Shown here: positions 11,310 through 23,336 of the stretch, in pieces | Numbering within the stretch: position 1 is the first letter of the stretch | Layout: every line of letters starts with the position of its first letter | Assembly: GCF_029767755.1 (NCBI RefSeq) | Contig: NZ_JARUQS010000002.1 | Coordinates: forward strand, 124,808 to 188,807 | Direction of reading: 5' to 3' | DNA: 64,000 nucleotides | Source: Thiomicrorhabdus sp. zzn3 | GTDB lineage: Bacteria > Pseudomonadota > Gammaproteobacteria > Thiomicrospirales > Thiomicrospiraceae | The notes under the pieces: generated by a model | Told to the model about the DNA's origin: nothing | Seen by the model: only the letters and a program-made list of their open reading frames with translations | The model's database searches: none | Made by a program: the position numbers and the translations under genes

Positions 11310-13589
11310 ATGCTATCCAATTATCCTATTACCAATCTAAAAGGCGTCGGTCCGAAACAGCAGGAAAAACTGCACCGTCTAGGCCTGCATACGGTCCAAG
11401 ATCTGTTGTTTCATCTGCCCTTACGTTATCAGGATAAAACCCGCCTTACCGCCATAGAAAACCTATTTGTCGGACAAGAAGCGCTGGTAGAGGGCGAAAT
11501 TTTCTCGCAACACCTGACCCGGGGACGTCGTAATAGTTTGCTGGTTAAAATCCAGTCGCCTGGCGGAGGCTTCTTAACCCTGCGTTTCTTTCATTTTCAT
11601 TTTCGCCAGGCACAGCAGTTTGTCCGCGGTAAAACATTAAGAGCTTTCGGTGACGTTCGAGTCGGTCCAAATGGATTGGAAATGGTTCACCCACTGTATC
11701 AATTTATCGACATCAACGATCCCCCTCCTCTTGAACGAACGTTAACGCCAACCTACCCGACAACCGAAGGTTTTGGGCAGGCGAGCATTCTAAAATTGAT
11801 TAAACAGGCACTGGTGCTTTTACAACAGCACCCTCTTGAAGAGCTGCTGCCAGCAGGCCTGCTTAAAACCTATCAGCTGCCTGACTTAAATCACGCGATC
11901 CGCACCCTGCATCAACCACAGCCAGAAGATGACTTGGCGGCGATGAAACGTTTTACGCATCCAGCGCAACAACGCTTGATTCTAGAAGAACTCACCAGTC
12001 ACCAAGTTGGTTTGCAACAACTGCGTCAGCTTGAAAAACAGCGCCAATCCCCTCCCTTGCCGGCAAGCCAAATGGCTAATGAACTCATCGCCTCACTGCC
12101 CTTTACGCTGACAAGCGCTCAGCAACGCGTATTGCAAGAAATTCAAAAAGACCTGAGCAAAGAACATCCAATGCAACGTCTGGTGCAAGGGGATGTCGGC
12201 TCCGGTAAAACGATCGTCGCCGCCTTAGCCGCGATTCAGGCCGCTGAAGCCGGGTTTCAGGTGGCCATTATGGCTCCGACAGAGATTCTTGCCGAACAGC
12301 ATCGCAACGCCTTTGACGAATGGCTGCAGCCGCTCGGTATTGAAGTTGCCTGGCTCAGCGGAAAAATGAAAGCGGCGGAAAAACGCTATGTCCTCCAACA
12401 GATTGAATCCGGAATCGCTAAAGTGGTGATTGGCACTCACGCCCTGTTTCAGGAGGCGGTTAATTTCGACCAACTAGGCTTGGTGATTATCGATGAGCAG
12501 CACCGTTTTGGCGTCCATCAACGTCTGTCACTACAACAGAAAGGCCAAAAGATCGTCCTGGAAGGCGGTGATGAGGAAAGCGTAGCGCAGTTAGCTCACA
12601 GTACCAATGAGCATCGGAAGCACGAAGATAACCCAGTATCAGAGGGAGATAATTGGTCGAAGATCGCGGCCGCCGAGACGCGATTAGCGGAGTGTACTCA
12701 GAGTGTACATGAGCAGCGCAGCACCTCAGCTAACAAAGAGCTACGACAAATTAGACCCACGCAGGTGCATCCCCATCAATTGATTATGACCGCCACGCCG
12801 ATTCCTAGGACGCTGGCCATGACAGCCTACGGCGATCTCGACCTGTCTGTGATTGACGAACTTCCACCCGGCCGGCAAACGATTGATACCGCGGTGATCA
12901 GCAATGAAAAGCGTACAGAGGTCATGAGTCATCTCGCTGAAAAATGCCATCAAGGCATACAGGCCTACTGGGTTTGCCCGTTAATTGAAGAATCTGAATT
13001 GCTGCATGCCCAAGCCGCTGAAGTCACCGCCAACCAGTTTAGCGAGCGCTGGCCTGAGCTGCGTGTAGGTTTAATTCACGGGCGTTTAAAAGGCGAACAA
13101 AAAACCTTGGTCATGCGCGCATTCAAAAACCACGAACTCGATCTGCTGGTGGCGACCACCGTGATCGAAGTGGGCGTCAATGTCCCCAATGCCAGTCTGA
13201 TGATTATTGAAAATGCCGAACGCCTTGGCTTGGCGCAACTGCACCAGCTCCGAGGACGCGTGGGGCGCGGCAGCTTGAAAAGCCACTGCGTTTTGCTTTA
13301 TCAGCCTCCGCTTTCAGAAACAGGAAAAGCACGTTTACAAATTATGCGCGAAACCAATGACGGCTTCCGTATCGCAGAAGAGGATTTAAAAATCCGCGGA
13401 CCAGGAGAAATTTTAGGTACCCGGCAAACGGGCGGGTTACAATTTAGAATCGCTGATCTGCGCCGCGACGCCGAATGGATTCCGGCAGCACAGCAATGTT
13501 CGGCCGAATTGGTTACAACTTACCCGCAGCAGGTTGAAAAGCTTCAGGCGCGCTGGATTGGCGATAACATCGAATACCAACACGCCTGA
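11310..13589 (+). CDS. recG: ATP-dependent DNA helicase RecG with a central insertion
   Basis: A 759-residue RecG, which reverses stalled forks and migrates Holliday junctions. It has the N-terminal wedge/OB domain, Walker A GDVGSGKTIVAA (about 295), the DEQH box in IIDEQHRFGVHQR (about 395), TATPIPRTLAMT (about 494) and the C-terminal QLRGRVGRG. The usual length is about 690; the excess lies in a hydrophilic insertion at residues 413-485 (bases 12546-12764) between the DEQH box and motif III, where E. coli RecG has only a few residues. The frame stays open through it, so the gene looks functional. No clear Shine-Dalgarno sequence precedes the ATG. ubiC follows after 2 bases. Confidence 0.94.
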   Translation: MLSNYPITNLKGVGPKQQEKLHRLGLHTVQDLLFHLPLRYQDKTRLTAIENLFVGQEALVEGEIFSQHLTRGRRNSLLVKIQSPGGGFLTLRFFHFHFRQAQQFVRGKTLRAFGDVRVGPNGLEMVHPLYQFIDINDPPPLERTLTPTYPTTEGFGQASILKLIKQALVLLQQHPLEELLPAGLLKTYQLPDLNHAIRTLHQPQPEDDLAAMKRFTHPAQQRLILEELTSHQVGLQQLRQLEKQRQSPPLPASQMANELIASLPFTLTSAQQRVLQEIQKDLSKEHPMQRLVQGDVGSGKTIVAALAAIQAAEAGFQVAIMAPTEILAEQHRNAFDEWLQPLGIEVAWLSGKMKAAEKRYVLQQIESGIAKVVIGTHALFQEAVNFDQLGLVIIDEQHRFGVHQRLSLQQKGQKIVLEGGDEESVAQLAHSTNEHRKHEDNPVSEGDNWSKIAAAETRLAECTQSVHEQRSTSANKELRQIRPTQVHPHQLIMTATPIPRTLAMTAYGDLDLSVIDELPPGRQTIDTAVISNEKRTEVMSHLAEKCHQGIQAYWVCPLIEESELLHAQAAEVTANQFSERWPELRVGLIHGRLKGEQKTLVMRAFKNHELDLLVATTVIEVGVNVPNASLMIIENAERLGLAQLHQLRGRVGRGSLKSHCVLLYQPPLSETGKARLQIMRETNDGFRIAEEDLKIRGPGEILGTRQTGGLQFRIADLRRDAEWIPAAQQCSAELVTTYPQQVEKLQARWIGDNIEYQHA

Positions 13590-13591
13590 TC

Positions 13592-14173
13592 ATGGCTAGA
13601 TTTAAACAGGTATCAATGCACTGGAAACCCACTCACTTACTTAAACGCCTCGGTGCTTCTCCGGAAATCAACTCCTGGATGAGTACTCCGGGCTCGCTGA
13701 CGCAACGAATTCGACAGGCCTGCCCGGAAATGCAGGTTCAAATCCTCTCTGAAGGATGGCAAATTCCACTGGCCAGCGAAGCACAACGCCTTGGACTTCC
13801 CGATTGCCGAAAAGCCTGGATCCGTTGCGTCCTTCTTAAATGTCAACAACAGAGTTGGGTTTATGCCCGCACCGTGATACCTGATATGCGGCCTGGAAGC
13901 CCTTGGTTTTCACTGCAAAAATTGGGCAGTCAACCTTTGGGGGAAGTGCTGTTTGAACTAAAAAACTTGCAAAGATCGCCGTTTGAATGGTCGCGCAACC
14001 CTTTGCAAGCTTGGCCACTGATAGAGCAGGCCCTGACAAAATCCATGCCGCTGGCATTCACAGAAACCAGTTATGCGCGACGCTCCTTATTCACTCGCCA
14101 ATATTCGCCTTTACTCCTAACTGAAGTGTTTCTACCCGATCTCATCCTCAACCACGCAAGCAAAGACTCGTAA
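13592..14173 (+). CDS. ubiC: Chorismate--pyruvate lyase
   Basis: A 193-residue UbiC-family protein, which removes pyruvate from chorismate to give 4-hydroxybenzoate, the ring precursor of ubiquinone. Visible hallmarks are the arginine in WIRCVLL (about 78), YARTVIPD, the QPLGEVLFE segment, and the catalytic glutamate in LTEVFLPD near the C-terminus. It begins two bases after recG. ubiA, the next enzyme of the pathway, lies 1.7 kb downstream on the other strand. Length is a little above the E. coli enzyme (165). Confidence 0.88.
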   Translation: MARFKQVSMHWKPTHLLKRLGASPEINSWMSTPGSLTQRIRQACPEMQVQILSEGWQIPLASEAQRLGLPDCRKAWIRCVLLKCQQQSWVYARTVIPDMRPGSPWFSLQKLGSQPLGEVLFELKNLQRSPFEWSRNPLQAWPLIEQALTKSMPLAFTETSYARRSLFTRQYSPLLLTEVFLPDLILNHASKDS

Positions 14174-14174
14174 T

Positions 14175-15257
14175 TTAAATACGGCTATAGAAACGCATCT
14201 CCAACATCAACATCAACGTTAAATCCGCCTGGGCAAAGTCATTTTCTTCCGTAAAACGCACACCGGGTTCGATCTCGAAATACAGCCAGTTTTTATAGGC
14301 CTTTTCTCGCCAATTGACGGCCACGCCATAATCTGTATTGTGAAACCCCGGGCCTTGCGTGTCCCAATCAAACCGGAGCTGATAGGTCAGCAAACGGTGC
14401 GGATTGACTCTTTGATACAGTAGAAACCGTTCAATTAAATCGTAATACCCATCATCATGCCACCAAACGCCATCTGTTTGGCTACGAAACAGATAGACCT
14501 CGTCCAATTCATGGTCAAATACCAGCTTGGATTCCAATCCTGGTCCAGCGACTCGCTCCCAAAATAGATTTTGACTCATGCGACTTGTCCAATCATTTTT
14601 AAGCTGCCACTCATAGCGCTTTTTCAGGCGCACATAAGGGTCGGGATCAATAATGTTTTGGAAGTTCAAACCAAAATCCAACAGGGTGGCCAGTTTGTCA
14701 TACTCCTCGAGCATGACCTGAAACCCCAAGGACGCTGTACCTTCTTCTTCGGTTACATCCCGTGCCAAGTCACTGTTGACCTGTCCTTTAACACTGGTGT
14801 CTTCGGAGGTGATCAACAAGTGCCAACGTTTCGCTATCTTGGGAAAAGCCAGTTTTGCTCTCATTCTCAAGGACATTTCCACTTGGCCAGAATCATGAAA
14901 AATGACCGGTGTCATGACATCTAACCGGCTACCTCGCGCATATTCAAACGACTCCTGAGTGCCAAAATAGTCATCAATGAGCTCACTGGTTTCCTGAACA
15001 TGCCCTCCCAACCAGACTTGAAAGTTTTCCATTTTTTGCAAGCCTTCATAAATGAGGCCGGAATCGAGATCTTGCAACAGATATTCTTTAGCCGATGGAG
15101 CGGTCTTATCCATGACTTCAACAGAATCAGAGGAGGAGGCTGGCGGGGATGGCTTTAAGGCTGGTTCCGTTTCTTCGGCATACACCTGGCCGAACGAGAA
15201 TATTAGCCCGAGCAGGACTAAGGAGTTTATAATAGTGTTCCGTATTCCAATCTGCAA
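14175..15257 (-). CDS. Exported protein with outer-membrane barrel character, unknown function
   Basis: A 360-residue protein whose first 27 residues form a signal peptide (LVLLGLIFSFGQVYA followed by EETEP). A proline/serine linker follows, then alternating aromatic/polar segments such as LLTYQLRFDWDT, NWLYFEIEPGVRF and a C-terminal LMLMLEMRFYSRI that suggest a beta-barrel. I do not recognise a named family. The first in-frame start is TTG at 15257, which has GAGGG about eight bases upstream; no ATG occurs before residue 49. It converges on ubiC and is divergent from the gene at 15317. Confidence 0.6.
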   Translation of the reverse strand: MQIGIRNTIINSLVLLGLIFSFGQVYAEETEPALKPSPPASSSDSVEVMDKTAPSAKEYLLQDLDSGLIYEGLQKMENFQVWLGGHVQETSELIDDYFGTQESFEYARGSRLDVMTPVIFHDSGQVEMSLRMRAKLAFPKIAKRWHLLITSEDTSVKGQVNSDLARDVTEEEGTASLGFQVMLEEYDKLATLLDFGLNFQNIIDPDPYVRLKKRYEWQLKNDWTSRMSQNLFWERVAGPGLESKLVFDHELDEVYLFRSQTDGVWWHDDGYYDLIERFLLYQRVNPHRLLTYQLRFDWDTQGPGFHNTDYGVAVNWREKAYKNWLYFEIEPGVRFTEENDFAQADLTLMLMLEMRFYSRI

Positions 15258-15316
15258 TGGAACGCCCTCAACGCCTTATTAAAACGGATCCAGTCTCTTG
15301 AAACTGATTTAAAACC

Positions 15317-15817
15317 ATGTCTGATGTCATCTCACAAATACAAGCTTCTTACCAGACCATTGAAGATAGAATACTCTTAAAAATAAAAACACACAATGAA
15401 CAGGTATATTCTGCCTGGATTACCCGCCGCTACCTGACGCTGTTAATTCCAGCACTGCAAGGGCAGCATCCGCAAACCGGTGAAACCCTATTTTCAAATG
15501 AACAAACCACAGAAACGCCCACTCAAGAAACACCATTAGACAGCGATTTTGGACAGAACTACCAAGAATCGGAACAGGCTGACTATCCGCTAGGCAAAGA
15601 ACCCATCCTACTCAGCAAAATCACTTTCAAAGGCTTGGGCAGCGACTTCCCTCAACTTAATTTAGAACCTGAAAGCGGGCCTGGAATCGGCTTGCCCTTA
15701 CAGCCACAAATCTTGTCGATTTTATTAAAAATTTTCAGTCATGCTCTTCAGGCTGCCGACTGGCAGTTAGAGTTAGAACCTATTCTCCAACTGCCGCCTC
15801 AAACACGATTGCAATAG
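15317..15817 (+). CDS. Conserved-looking cytosolic protein of unknown function
   Basis: A 166-residue frame without signal peptide or membrane segments. The N-terminal part (QTIEDRILLKIKTHNEQVYSA and the following ITRRYLTLLIPAL) and C-terminal part (LLKIFSHALQAADWQLEL) look folded and are joined by an acidic, Q/E-rich linker (about residues 55-95). I do not recognise the family. It is divergent from the exported protein gene and convergent with ubiA. No clear ribosome-binding site precedes the ATG. The balanced amino-acid content favours a real protein. Confidence 0.6.
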   Translation: MSDVISQIQASYQTIEDRILLKIKTHNEQVYSAWITRRYLTLLIPALQGQHPQTGETLFSNEQTTETPTQETPLDSDFGQNYQESEQADYPLGKEPILLSKITFKGLGSDFPQLNLEPESGPGIGLPLQPQILSILLKIFSHALQAADWQLELEPILQLPPQTRLQ

Positions 15818-15844
15818 GCAAACACATTTGAAATCTTTCTGTGT

Positions 15845-16720
15845 CTATCTGTCGCCTAAAGGAATCAACCAAATCGAATCGGCGATCAATCCCAGCAGGA
15901 TAATGACGCCAATCCAGTGATTCTGTAAGAAGACTTGAAAGGCAATATGCGGGTCATTCGTAAGTAAACGCCATGAGTGCCAAAAGAACAAACCGGCTAC
16001 GATGAATAAACCCAGATAATAGAAAAGACCGAGTGAAAACAGCAGGCCTGTCCAAATCAGCAAACCAAGCATAATCATTTGAAAGAACGCGATCATTGGA
16101 ACCAAGTTCTTATCAAATAAAATGGCCGTGGATTTGATGCCGACTTTTAAATCATCTTCTTTATCGGCCACGGCATAAGCCGTATCGTAAATCAATGACC
16201 AGACCAGGGTGGCAACAAAAAGAGGCCAGGCCTGCCAAGGAACACGATCTTGAACGGCGGCAAACGCCATTGGAATAGCCCAGGCAAAGGCCGCGCCAAG
16301 AAACGCCTGAGGCCAATAGGTATGACGTTTCATAAACGGATAGACTGCCGCCAACACCACGGCGCCGAATGAAAGCAGGATGGTGAGGGTATTCAGTGTT
16401 AAAACGAGAAGAAAAGCGATCACACAGAGCACGACAAAGAACCCTAACGCTTCTTTGACTGATATCGCTCCTGTGGCGAGAGGACGTTGACAGGTACGAC
16501 GGACATTACCGTCAAAGTTTCGATCGGCATAATCGTTAATGACACAGCCGGCAGAACGCATTAAAACCGCTCCAAGAATAAAAACGACTAGAACCCACAG
16601 TGGCGGCATACCTCCGGCCGCCAGCCATAAGGCCCATAAAGCAGGCCATAACACGAGATAAATACCTACCGGCCGATTGATACGGGTTAAGGCAATATAA
16701 GCCTGCCATTTACTCATCAT
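15845..16720 (-). CDS. ubiA: 4-hydroxybenzoate polyprenyltransferase
   Basis: A 291-residue polytopic membrane protein of the UbiA family, which prenylates 4-hydroxybenzoate in ubiquinone synthesis. Both aspartate motifs that hold Mg-diphosphate are present: NDYADRNFDG (about 62) and YDTAYAVADKEDD (about 185). About eight membrane helices can be drawn. The start ATG overlaps the stop of the upstream small gene in an ATGA, so the two are probably translated in a coupled way. Two exact CAGGCCTG octamers (16043, 16227) lie inside the coding sequence. Confidence 0.93.
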   Translation of the reverse strand: MMSKWQAYIALTRINRPVGIYLVLWPALWALWLAAGGMPPLWVLVVFILGAVLMRSAGCVINDYADRNFDGNVRRTCQRPLATGAISVKEALGFFVVLCVIAFLLVLTLNTLTILLSFGAVVLAAVYPFMKRHTYWPQAFLGAAFAWAIPMAFAAVQDRVPWQAWPLFVATLVWSLIYDTAYAVADKEDDLKVGIKSTAILFDKNLVPMIAFFQMIMLGLLIWTGLLFSLGLFYYLGLFIVAGLFFWHSWRLLTNDPHIAFQVFLQNHWIGVIILLGLIADSIWLIPLGDR

Positions 16721-16992
16721 TGCTCTTCCAGACGGTTAACCATTTCGCTGATTTCTGTGTAGGCTTCGGGGGTCATTTCCAACTGCGCTTCAGCTTTACC
16801 TTGGACTTCTTTATAGTGTAGCCACAGTGAACTTGTAGATTCGTTATCGATCGCTTTCTGCCATTTCAGAACATAGCCCCAGCCCACGAGATGCGCCTGC
16901 CCGGCATCCTGACCTTTCAATAGCCAACCTTTGAGCTGTAGCTGAGTCTTAAGAGCCTCAATCAATTTGGGATTGACAGGAAGATAACGCAT
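16717..16992 (-). CDS. Small protein of unknown function coupled to ubiA
   Basis: A 91-residue protein from the ATG at 16992 (a TTG start nine bases upstream is possible). It has no membrane segment; it is tryptophan-rich (GWLLKG, GWGYVLKWQKA, SLWLHY) and ends in an acidic helix. I do not recognise the family. It sits between glmU and ubiA, and its TGA overlaps the ubiA ATG. A CAGGCCTG copy (17002-17009) lies ten bases upstream of the start, where a ribosome-binding site would be expected, and no other such site is visible. Confidence 0.6.
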   Translation of the reverse strand: MRYLPVNPKLIEALKTQLQLKGWLLKGQDAGQAHLVGWGYVLKWQKAIDNESTSSLWLHYKEVQGKAEAQLEMTPEAYTEISEMVNRLEEQ

Positions 16993-17001
16993 AAAATTCA
17001 A

Positions 17002-17009
17002 CAGGCCTG
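17002..17009. repeat. CAGGCCTG palindrome, intergenic copy
   Basis: Exact octamer with flanks TTCAA / ATCAG in the gap between the glmU stop and the start of the next minus-strand gene. It fills almost the whole gap. Confidence 0.75.
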
Positions 17010-17010
17010 A

Positions 17011-18375
17011 TCAGTTTTTGGCCGGCTTTGTCCACCCTTTAATGGTGACCTGCTTGCTCCGGCTTAGAGTCAATTCACCCTGAGGAGCCTCTTTGGTAAT
17101 GGTCGAGCCGGCACCGATCGTCGCATCGTCATTCACTTTGACGGGAGCCACCAGTTGGGTATCAGAACCGACAAACACACGGTCACCGATCTCAGTCAGA
17201 TGTTTGTTGACGCCGTCGTAATTGCAGGTAATCGTACCGGCACCAATATTTACGTCTCTGCCCATGACCGTGTCACCGATATAACTCAAGTGATTCACTT
17301 TCGAACCTTTGCCAATTCGGGCTTTTTTGGTTTCAACGAAATTACCAATGCGCACCTCATCCGCCAGTTCGCTCCCCGGTCTTAAGCGGGCGTAGGGGCC
17401 AATATTACAATCGCGGCCGATATGGCACTCTTCAAGATGACTGAATGGGTGGATCACACAACCAGCCTCAATAGTGACATTCTTCAGATAGCAGTTCGCC
17501 CCGATCGTCACCTCATCGGCAATACGGTTATGTCCTTCAAACAGTACATTCGCATCAATAAAGACATCACGGCCAGCGTCTATCGGACCACGAATATCAA
17601 TACGATTGGCGTCTGCAAGTGTCACGCCATCGCACATCAGTTGATCGGCTAACAAGCGTTGATAGCGACGCTCTAAATTCTGCAGCTGAAGCTTATCGTT
17701 AACCCCTAGCACTTCCACCTCATCAGCAGGCTGAGAGGTTTGCACAGTAAACCCATCGGCGACACACATGGCAATAATATCCGTCAAATAATACTCGCCC
17801 TGCGCATTGTTATTATCTAACTGACCTAACCAGCGTTTAAGGTGTTTTCCGCTGACCGCCATAATGCCTGTGTTCACTTCATTGATCGCCAACTGTTCCG
17901 TCGTAGCGTCTTTCTGTTCGACAATCGCAGTCACTTCATGGTGATGGTCGCGGACGATACGGCCATAGCCCGTCGAATCATCCAAATTGAGCGTTAACAG
18001 CGCTAAAGGATGGTATTCATCAACCAAACCGATCAAATCTTTGAGTGTCGCCGGAGCAATCAATGGCACATCACCATATAAAATCAGTACCGTATGATCC
18101 TCTTTAATTAGCTGATCCGCAACCGCAACGGCATGGCCCGTTCCGAGCTGTTCAGTTTGTTCAACCCATTCGATTTCTTCTGATGCAAAACACTGCTTGA
18201 CCAGATCAGCCTGATGTCCGACAACCGTCACAATTTGATCACAATAAAGAGACTGTGCCGTATGGATAACATGGGCTAATAGTGGCTTGCCGCCTAAAGG
18301 CTGCAATACCTTGGGAAGATTGGATTTCATGCGGGTACCTTTACCCGCTGCCAGAATGAGAACGCTTAAAGACAC
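17011..18375 (-). CDS. glmU: Bifunctional GlmU: GlcNAc-1-phosphate uridylyltransferase / GlcN-1-P acetyltransferase
   Basis: A 454-residue enzyme making UDP-GlcNAc for peptidoglycan and lipid A. The N-terminal pyrophosphorylase has LAAGKGTRMKSNLPKVL and GTGHAVAVAD. The C-terminal part is a left-handed beta-helix of hexapeptide repeats, with the acetyl-CoA region NYDGVNKHLT and GAGSTITKEAP. Length matches E. coli GlmU (456). The start is a GTG at 18375 with GGAG upstream. It follows the atp operon, as in many gammaproteobacteria, but a terminator stands between. Confidence 0.96.
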   Translation of the reverse strand: MSLSVLILAAGKGTRMKSNLPKVLQPLGGKPLLAHVIHTAQSLYCDQIVTVVGHQADLVKQCFASEEIEWVEQTEQLGTGHAVAVADQLIKEDHTVLILYGDVPLIAPATLKDLIGLVDEYHPLALLTLNLDDSTGYGRIVRDHHHEVTAIVEQKDATTEQLAINEVNTGIMAVSGKHLKRWLGQLDNNNAQGEYYLTDIIAMCVADGFTVQTSQPADEVEVLGVNDKLQLQNLERRYQRLLADQLMCDGVTLADANRIDIRGPIDAGRDVFIDANVLFEGHNRIADEVTIGANCYLKNVTIEAGCVIHPFSHLEECHIGRDCNIGPYARLRPGSELADEVRIGNFVETKKARIGKGSKVNHLSYIGDTVMGRDVNIGAGTITCNYDGVNKHLTEIGDRVFVGSDTQLVAPVKVNDDATIGAGSTITKEAPQGELTLSRSKQVTIKGWTKPAKN

Positions 18376-18456
18376 GTTGGATACTCCGAACCACTCAAAA
18401 AATAACTTTAAAAGAAAGCTTAGTCATTAGATTAAACTTTCTTTTAGTGTTTTTTT

Positions 18457-18487
18457 CAGAAAAAAAAAGCGCCTAAAAGGCGCTTTT
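18457..18487 (-). terminator. Terminator of the atp operon
   Basis: A 10-bp perfect stem AAAAGCGCCT / AGGCGCTTTT with a 3-base loop. Read on the minus strand it runs into TTTTTTTT, a strong rho-independent terminator directly after atpC. Confidence 0.85.
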
Positions 18488-18504
18488 ATGACTTAGATTA
18501 ACGA

Positions 18505-18939
18505 TTACGCCAACCCAGTTTTATGTAAACGATCACGCAACTTGGTGATAGTTTGAATTTGCGCAACGGCTTCCGCTAATTCCACTTGAGCGCGAGCAAT
18601 ATCAGTATCCGATTTTGCTTGGTCCATAGCTTCCTCAGCACGACGTTTAGCTTCCTCAGCAGCCGCTTGATCAAGATCCTCCGCACGGATTGCAGTATCA
18701 GCTAGTATAGTCACAACACTAGGTTGTACTTCAATAATACCACTGTTAACGTAGAAGAAATCTTCTTCGTCACCACTTACCACACGAACTTGTCCAGGCT
18801 TTAAACTACTGATGAACTGGGTGTGGTGAGGCATAATACCAACCTCACCGTCGGCAGCCTGTGCAAACAACATCTCTGCCTTACCAGAAAACAAAGACCC
18901 CTCTGCACTAACAATATCTACTTGCATTGAGACTGCCAT
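18505..18939 (-). CDS. atpC: ATP synthase epsilon subunit
   Basis: A 144-residue epsilon subunit of F1 with the N-terminal beta-sandwich (MQVDIVSAEGSLFSG, GEVGIMPHHTQFI) and the C-terminal helical hairpin rich in A, E and R. It forms the rotor stalk with gamma and can inhibit ATP hydrolysis. It is the last gene of the operon, six bases after atpD, and is followed by a terminator. Confidence 0.96.
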   Translation of the reverse strand: MAVSMQVDIVSAEGSLFSGKAEMLFAQAADGEVGIMPHHTQFISSLKPGQVRVVSGDEEDFFYVNSGIIEVQPSVVTILADTAIRAEDLDQAAAEEAKRRAEEAMDQAKSDTDIARAQVELAEAVAQIQTITKLRDRLHKTGLA

Positions 18940-18945
18940 AATTCA

Positions 18946-21218
<2,273 letters not shown>

Positions 21219-21232
21219 GGCTTACCCCTTTC

Positions 21233-22774
21233 TTAGTAAACGCCGTTTGATTTGAATGCTTCGATACAAGCTTTTACACCTGCAACGATTTCATCATTCC
21301 AGTCGCCTTTTTCATTAATTTTAGCGGCTAGATCAGCGTGTTCAGAGTTTAGGTAAGCATGCAATGCAGCTTCAAAGTCCAGTACCTTTTCAACTTCAAC
21401 GTCGTCTAGGTAACCTTCGTTTGCAGCGTACAGAGACGTAGCCATCTCAGCAATAGTCAAAGGCGAATACTGCTTCTGCTTCATTAACTCAGTTACTCGC
21501 TTACCACGTTCTAGCTGAGCTTTAGTCGCCGCATCTAGATCAGAAGCGAATTGAGCGAATGCCGCCAATTCACGGTATTGAGCCAAGTCTAGACGGATAC
21601 CACCACCCAGTTTCTTGATTGCTTTAGTTTGAGCTGCACCACCAACACGAGATACAGACAGACCCGCGTTAACCGCAGGACGGATACCTTGAGCAAACAA
21701 ACCTGTTTCAAGGAAGATCTGACCATCTGTGATCGAGATTACGTTAGTTGGTACGAATGCAGATACGTCACCTGCTTGGGTTTCAATGATAGGCAGTGCT
21801 GTCAAAGAACCGGTCTTACCTTTTACTTCACCGTTAGTAAAACGCTCTACATAATCTTCGTTTACACGAGCGGCACGCTCAAGAAGACGAGAGTGTAGGT
21901 AGAAAACGTCACCAGGGAAAGCTTCACGTCCAGGAGGACGACGTAGCAACAATGAAATTTGACGGTAGGCTTGTGCTTGCTTAGTCAAGTCATCATAGAT
22001 GATCAAAGCATCTTCACCGCGGTCACGATAGTATTCACCCATCGCACAACCAGCATAAGCTGCCATATACTGTAGCGCCGCTGGATCTGAAGCGTTAGCT
22101 GCAACGATAACCGTGTTCTCCATTGCACCGAACTCTTCAAGCTTACGACGTACGTTGTTTACAGTCGAAGCTTTCTGACCCATTGCAACGTAGACACATT
22201 TCACGCCAGTGTTCTTTTGTGAAATGATCGCATCGATTGCAATCGCAGTCTTACCCGTCTGACGGTCACCGATGATCAACTCACGCTGACCACGACCAAC
22301 AGGAATCATAGAGTCGATAGACTTGATACCGGTCATCATTGGCTGATCAACCGATTTACGGTCGATTACACCAGGAGCGATACGCTCAATCGGTGAAGTT
22401 GTTTTCGCATCAATTGGACCTTTTCCATCGATTGGACGACCCAAAGCGTCAACAACGCGACCCATCATTTCTGGGCCTACTGGTACTTCAAGAATCTTAC
22501 CAGTACAGGTTACTTTGTCACCTTCTGAGATATGTTCATACTCACCAAGGATTACCACACCTACAGAATCTTGCTCTAGGTTAAGAGCCATACCGAAGGT
22601 GTTTTCATCAAATTGAACCATCTCACTGTACATTACGTCTGACAAACCGTGAATCAGAGCAATACCGTCAGCAATACTAACGACTGTCCCTTCACTGCCA
22701 GACTCTGCAGCACCTTCAAAACCGGCGATACGGTCTTTAATTAGGCTACTGATTTCAGAGGCATTCAATTGCAT
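21233..22774 (-). CDS. atpA: ATP synthase alpha subunit
   Basis: A 513-residue alpha subunit, identical in length to the E. coli protein. It carries the non-catalytic P-loop [15 protein letters not shown] (about 170), [10 protein letters not shown], and the arginine finger region near [10 protein letters not shown]. It starts MQLNASEIS and sits between atpH and atpG. Confidence 0.97.
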   Translation of the reverse strand: MQLNASEISSLIKDRIAGFEGAAESGSEGTVVSIADGIALIHGLSDVMYSEMVQFDENTFGMALNLEQDSVGVVILGEYEHISEGDKVTCTGKILEVPVGPEMMGRVVDALGRPIDGKGPIDAKTTSPIERIAPGVIDRKSVDQPMMTGIKSIDSMIPVGRGQRELIIGDRQTGKTAIAIDAIISQKNTGVKCVYVAMGQKASTVNNVRRKLEEFGAMENTVIVAANASDPAALQYMAAYAGCAMGEYYRDRGEDALIIYDDLTKQAQAYRQISLLLRRPPGREAFPGDVFYLHSRLLERAARVNEDYVERFTNGEVKGKTGSLTALPIIETQAGDVSAFVPTNVISITDGQIFLETGLFAQGIRPAVNAGLSVSRVGGAAQTKAIKKLGGGIRLDLAQYRELAAFAQFASDLDAATKAQLERGKRVTELMKQKQYSPLTIAEMATSLYAANEGYLDDVEVEKVLDFEAALHAYLNSEHADLAAKINEKGDWNDEIVAGVKACIEAFKSNGVY

Positions 22775-22789
22775 GTTTGTTCCTCTCCA

Positions 22790-23326
22790 TTATTGGGCGA
22801 TTGCTGCGCCAAGTTTGTTTAGTTGTGAAACCGCTGAGCCGTCAACAGCCCAGTCACCTACTTTGATCTTGATACCGCCGATCAATTCAGGGTCCACTTC
22901 ATATGTGACCTCTACTTCGGCATCAAACTTGGCATTTAAAGCAGCACTTAATTTTGTCTTCTGCTCATCCGTAGCTTCTTGAGCTGAAATAACGGTGGCA
23001 CGAACGCGTTTTTCTTCAGCGTCTCTCAAAACTTCAAAAGTTTGAGAAACCTGAGGTAGCGCAGCCAAACGTTTATTTTCTGCCATCAGAGTTAGAAGGT
23101 TTCTACCTTCTGCAGACAGCTTGTCACCCATCACACCTTCAAAAACGGTAATCACGTTTTCTTCAGTATAAGCGGGGTTGTCCAACATTGCTTGCATGGC
23201 TTCATCTGAAGCGATCAATGCAAGATTAGCAAGCTGATCCGACCACTCTGTCAGCTGATTCTTATCTTTTGCGAAAGCAAAAGCCGCTTCAGCATACGGT
23301 CTAGCAATTGTCATTAATTCTGCCAT
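22790..23326 (-). CDS. atpH: ATP synthase delta subunit
   Basis: A 178-residue delta (OSCP) subunit linking F1 to the peripheral stalk: TIARPYAEAAFAFA at the N-terminus, LLTLMAENKRLAALPQV in the middle, and the C-terminal DPELIGGIKIKVGDWAVDGS signature. Confidence 0.96.
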   Translation of the reverse strand: MAELMTIARPYAEAAFAFAKDKNQLTEWSDQLANLALIASDEAMQAMLDNPAYTEENVITVFEGVMGDKLSAEGRNLLTLMAENKRLAALPQVSQTFEVLRDAEEKRVRATVISAQEATDEQKTKLSAALNAKFDAEVEVTYEVDPELIGGIKIKVGDWAVDGSAVSQLNKLGAAIAQ

Positions 23327-23336
23327 AGAAGTACCC

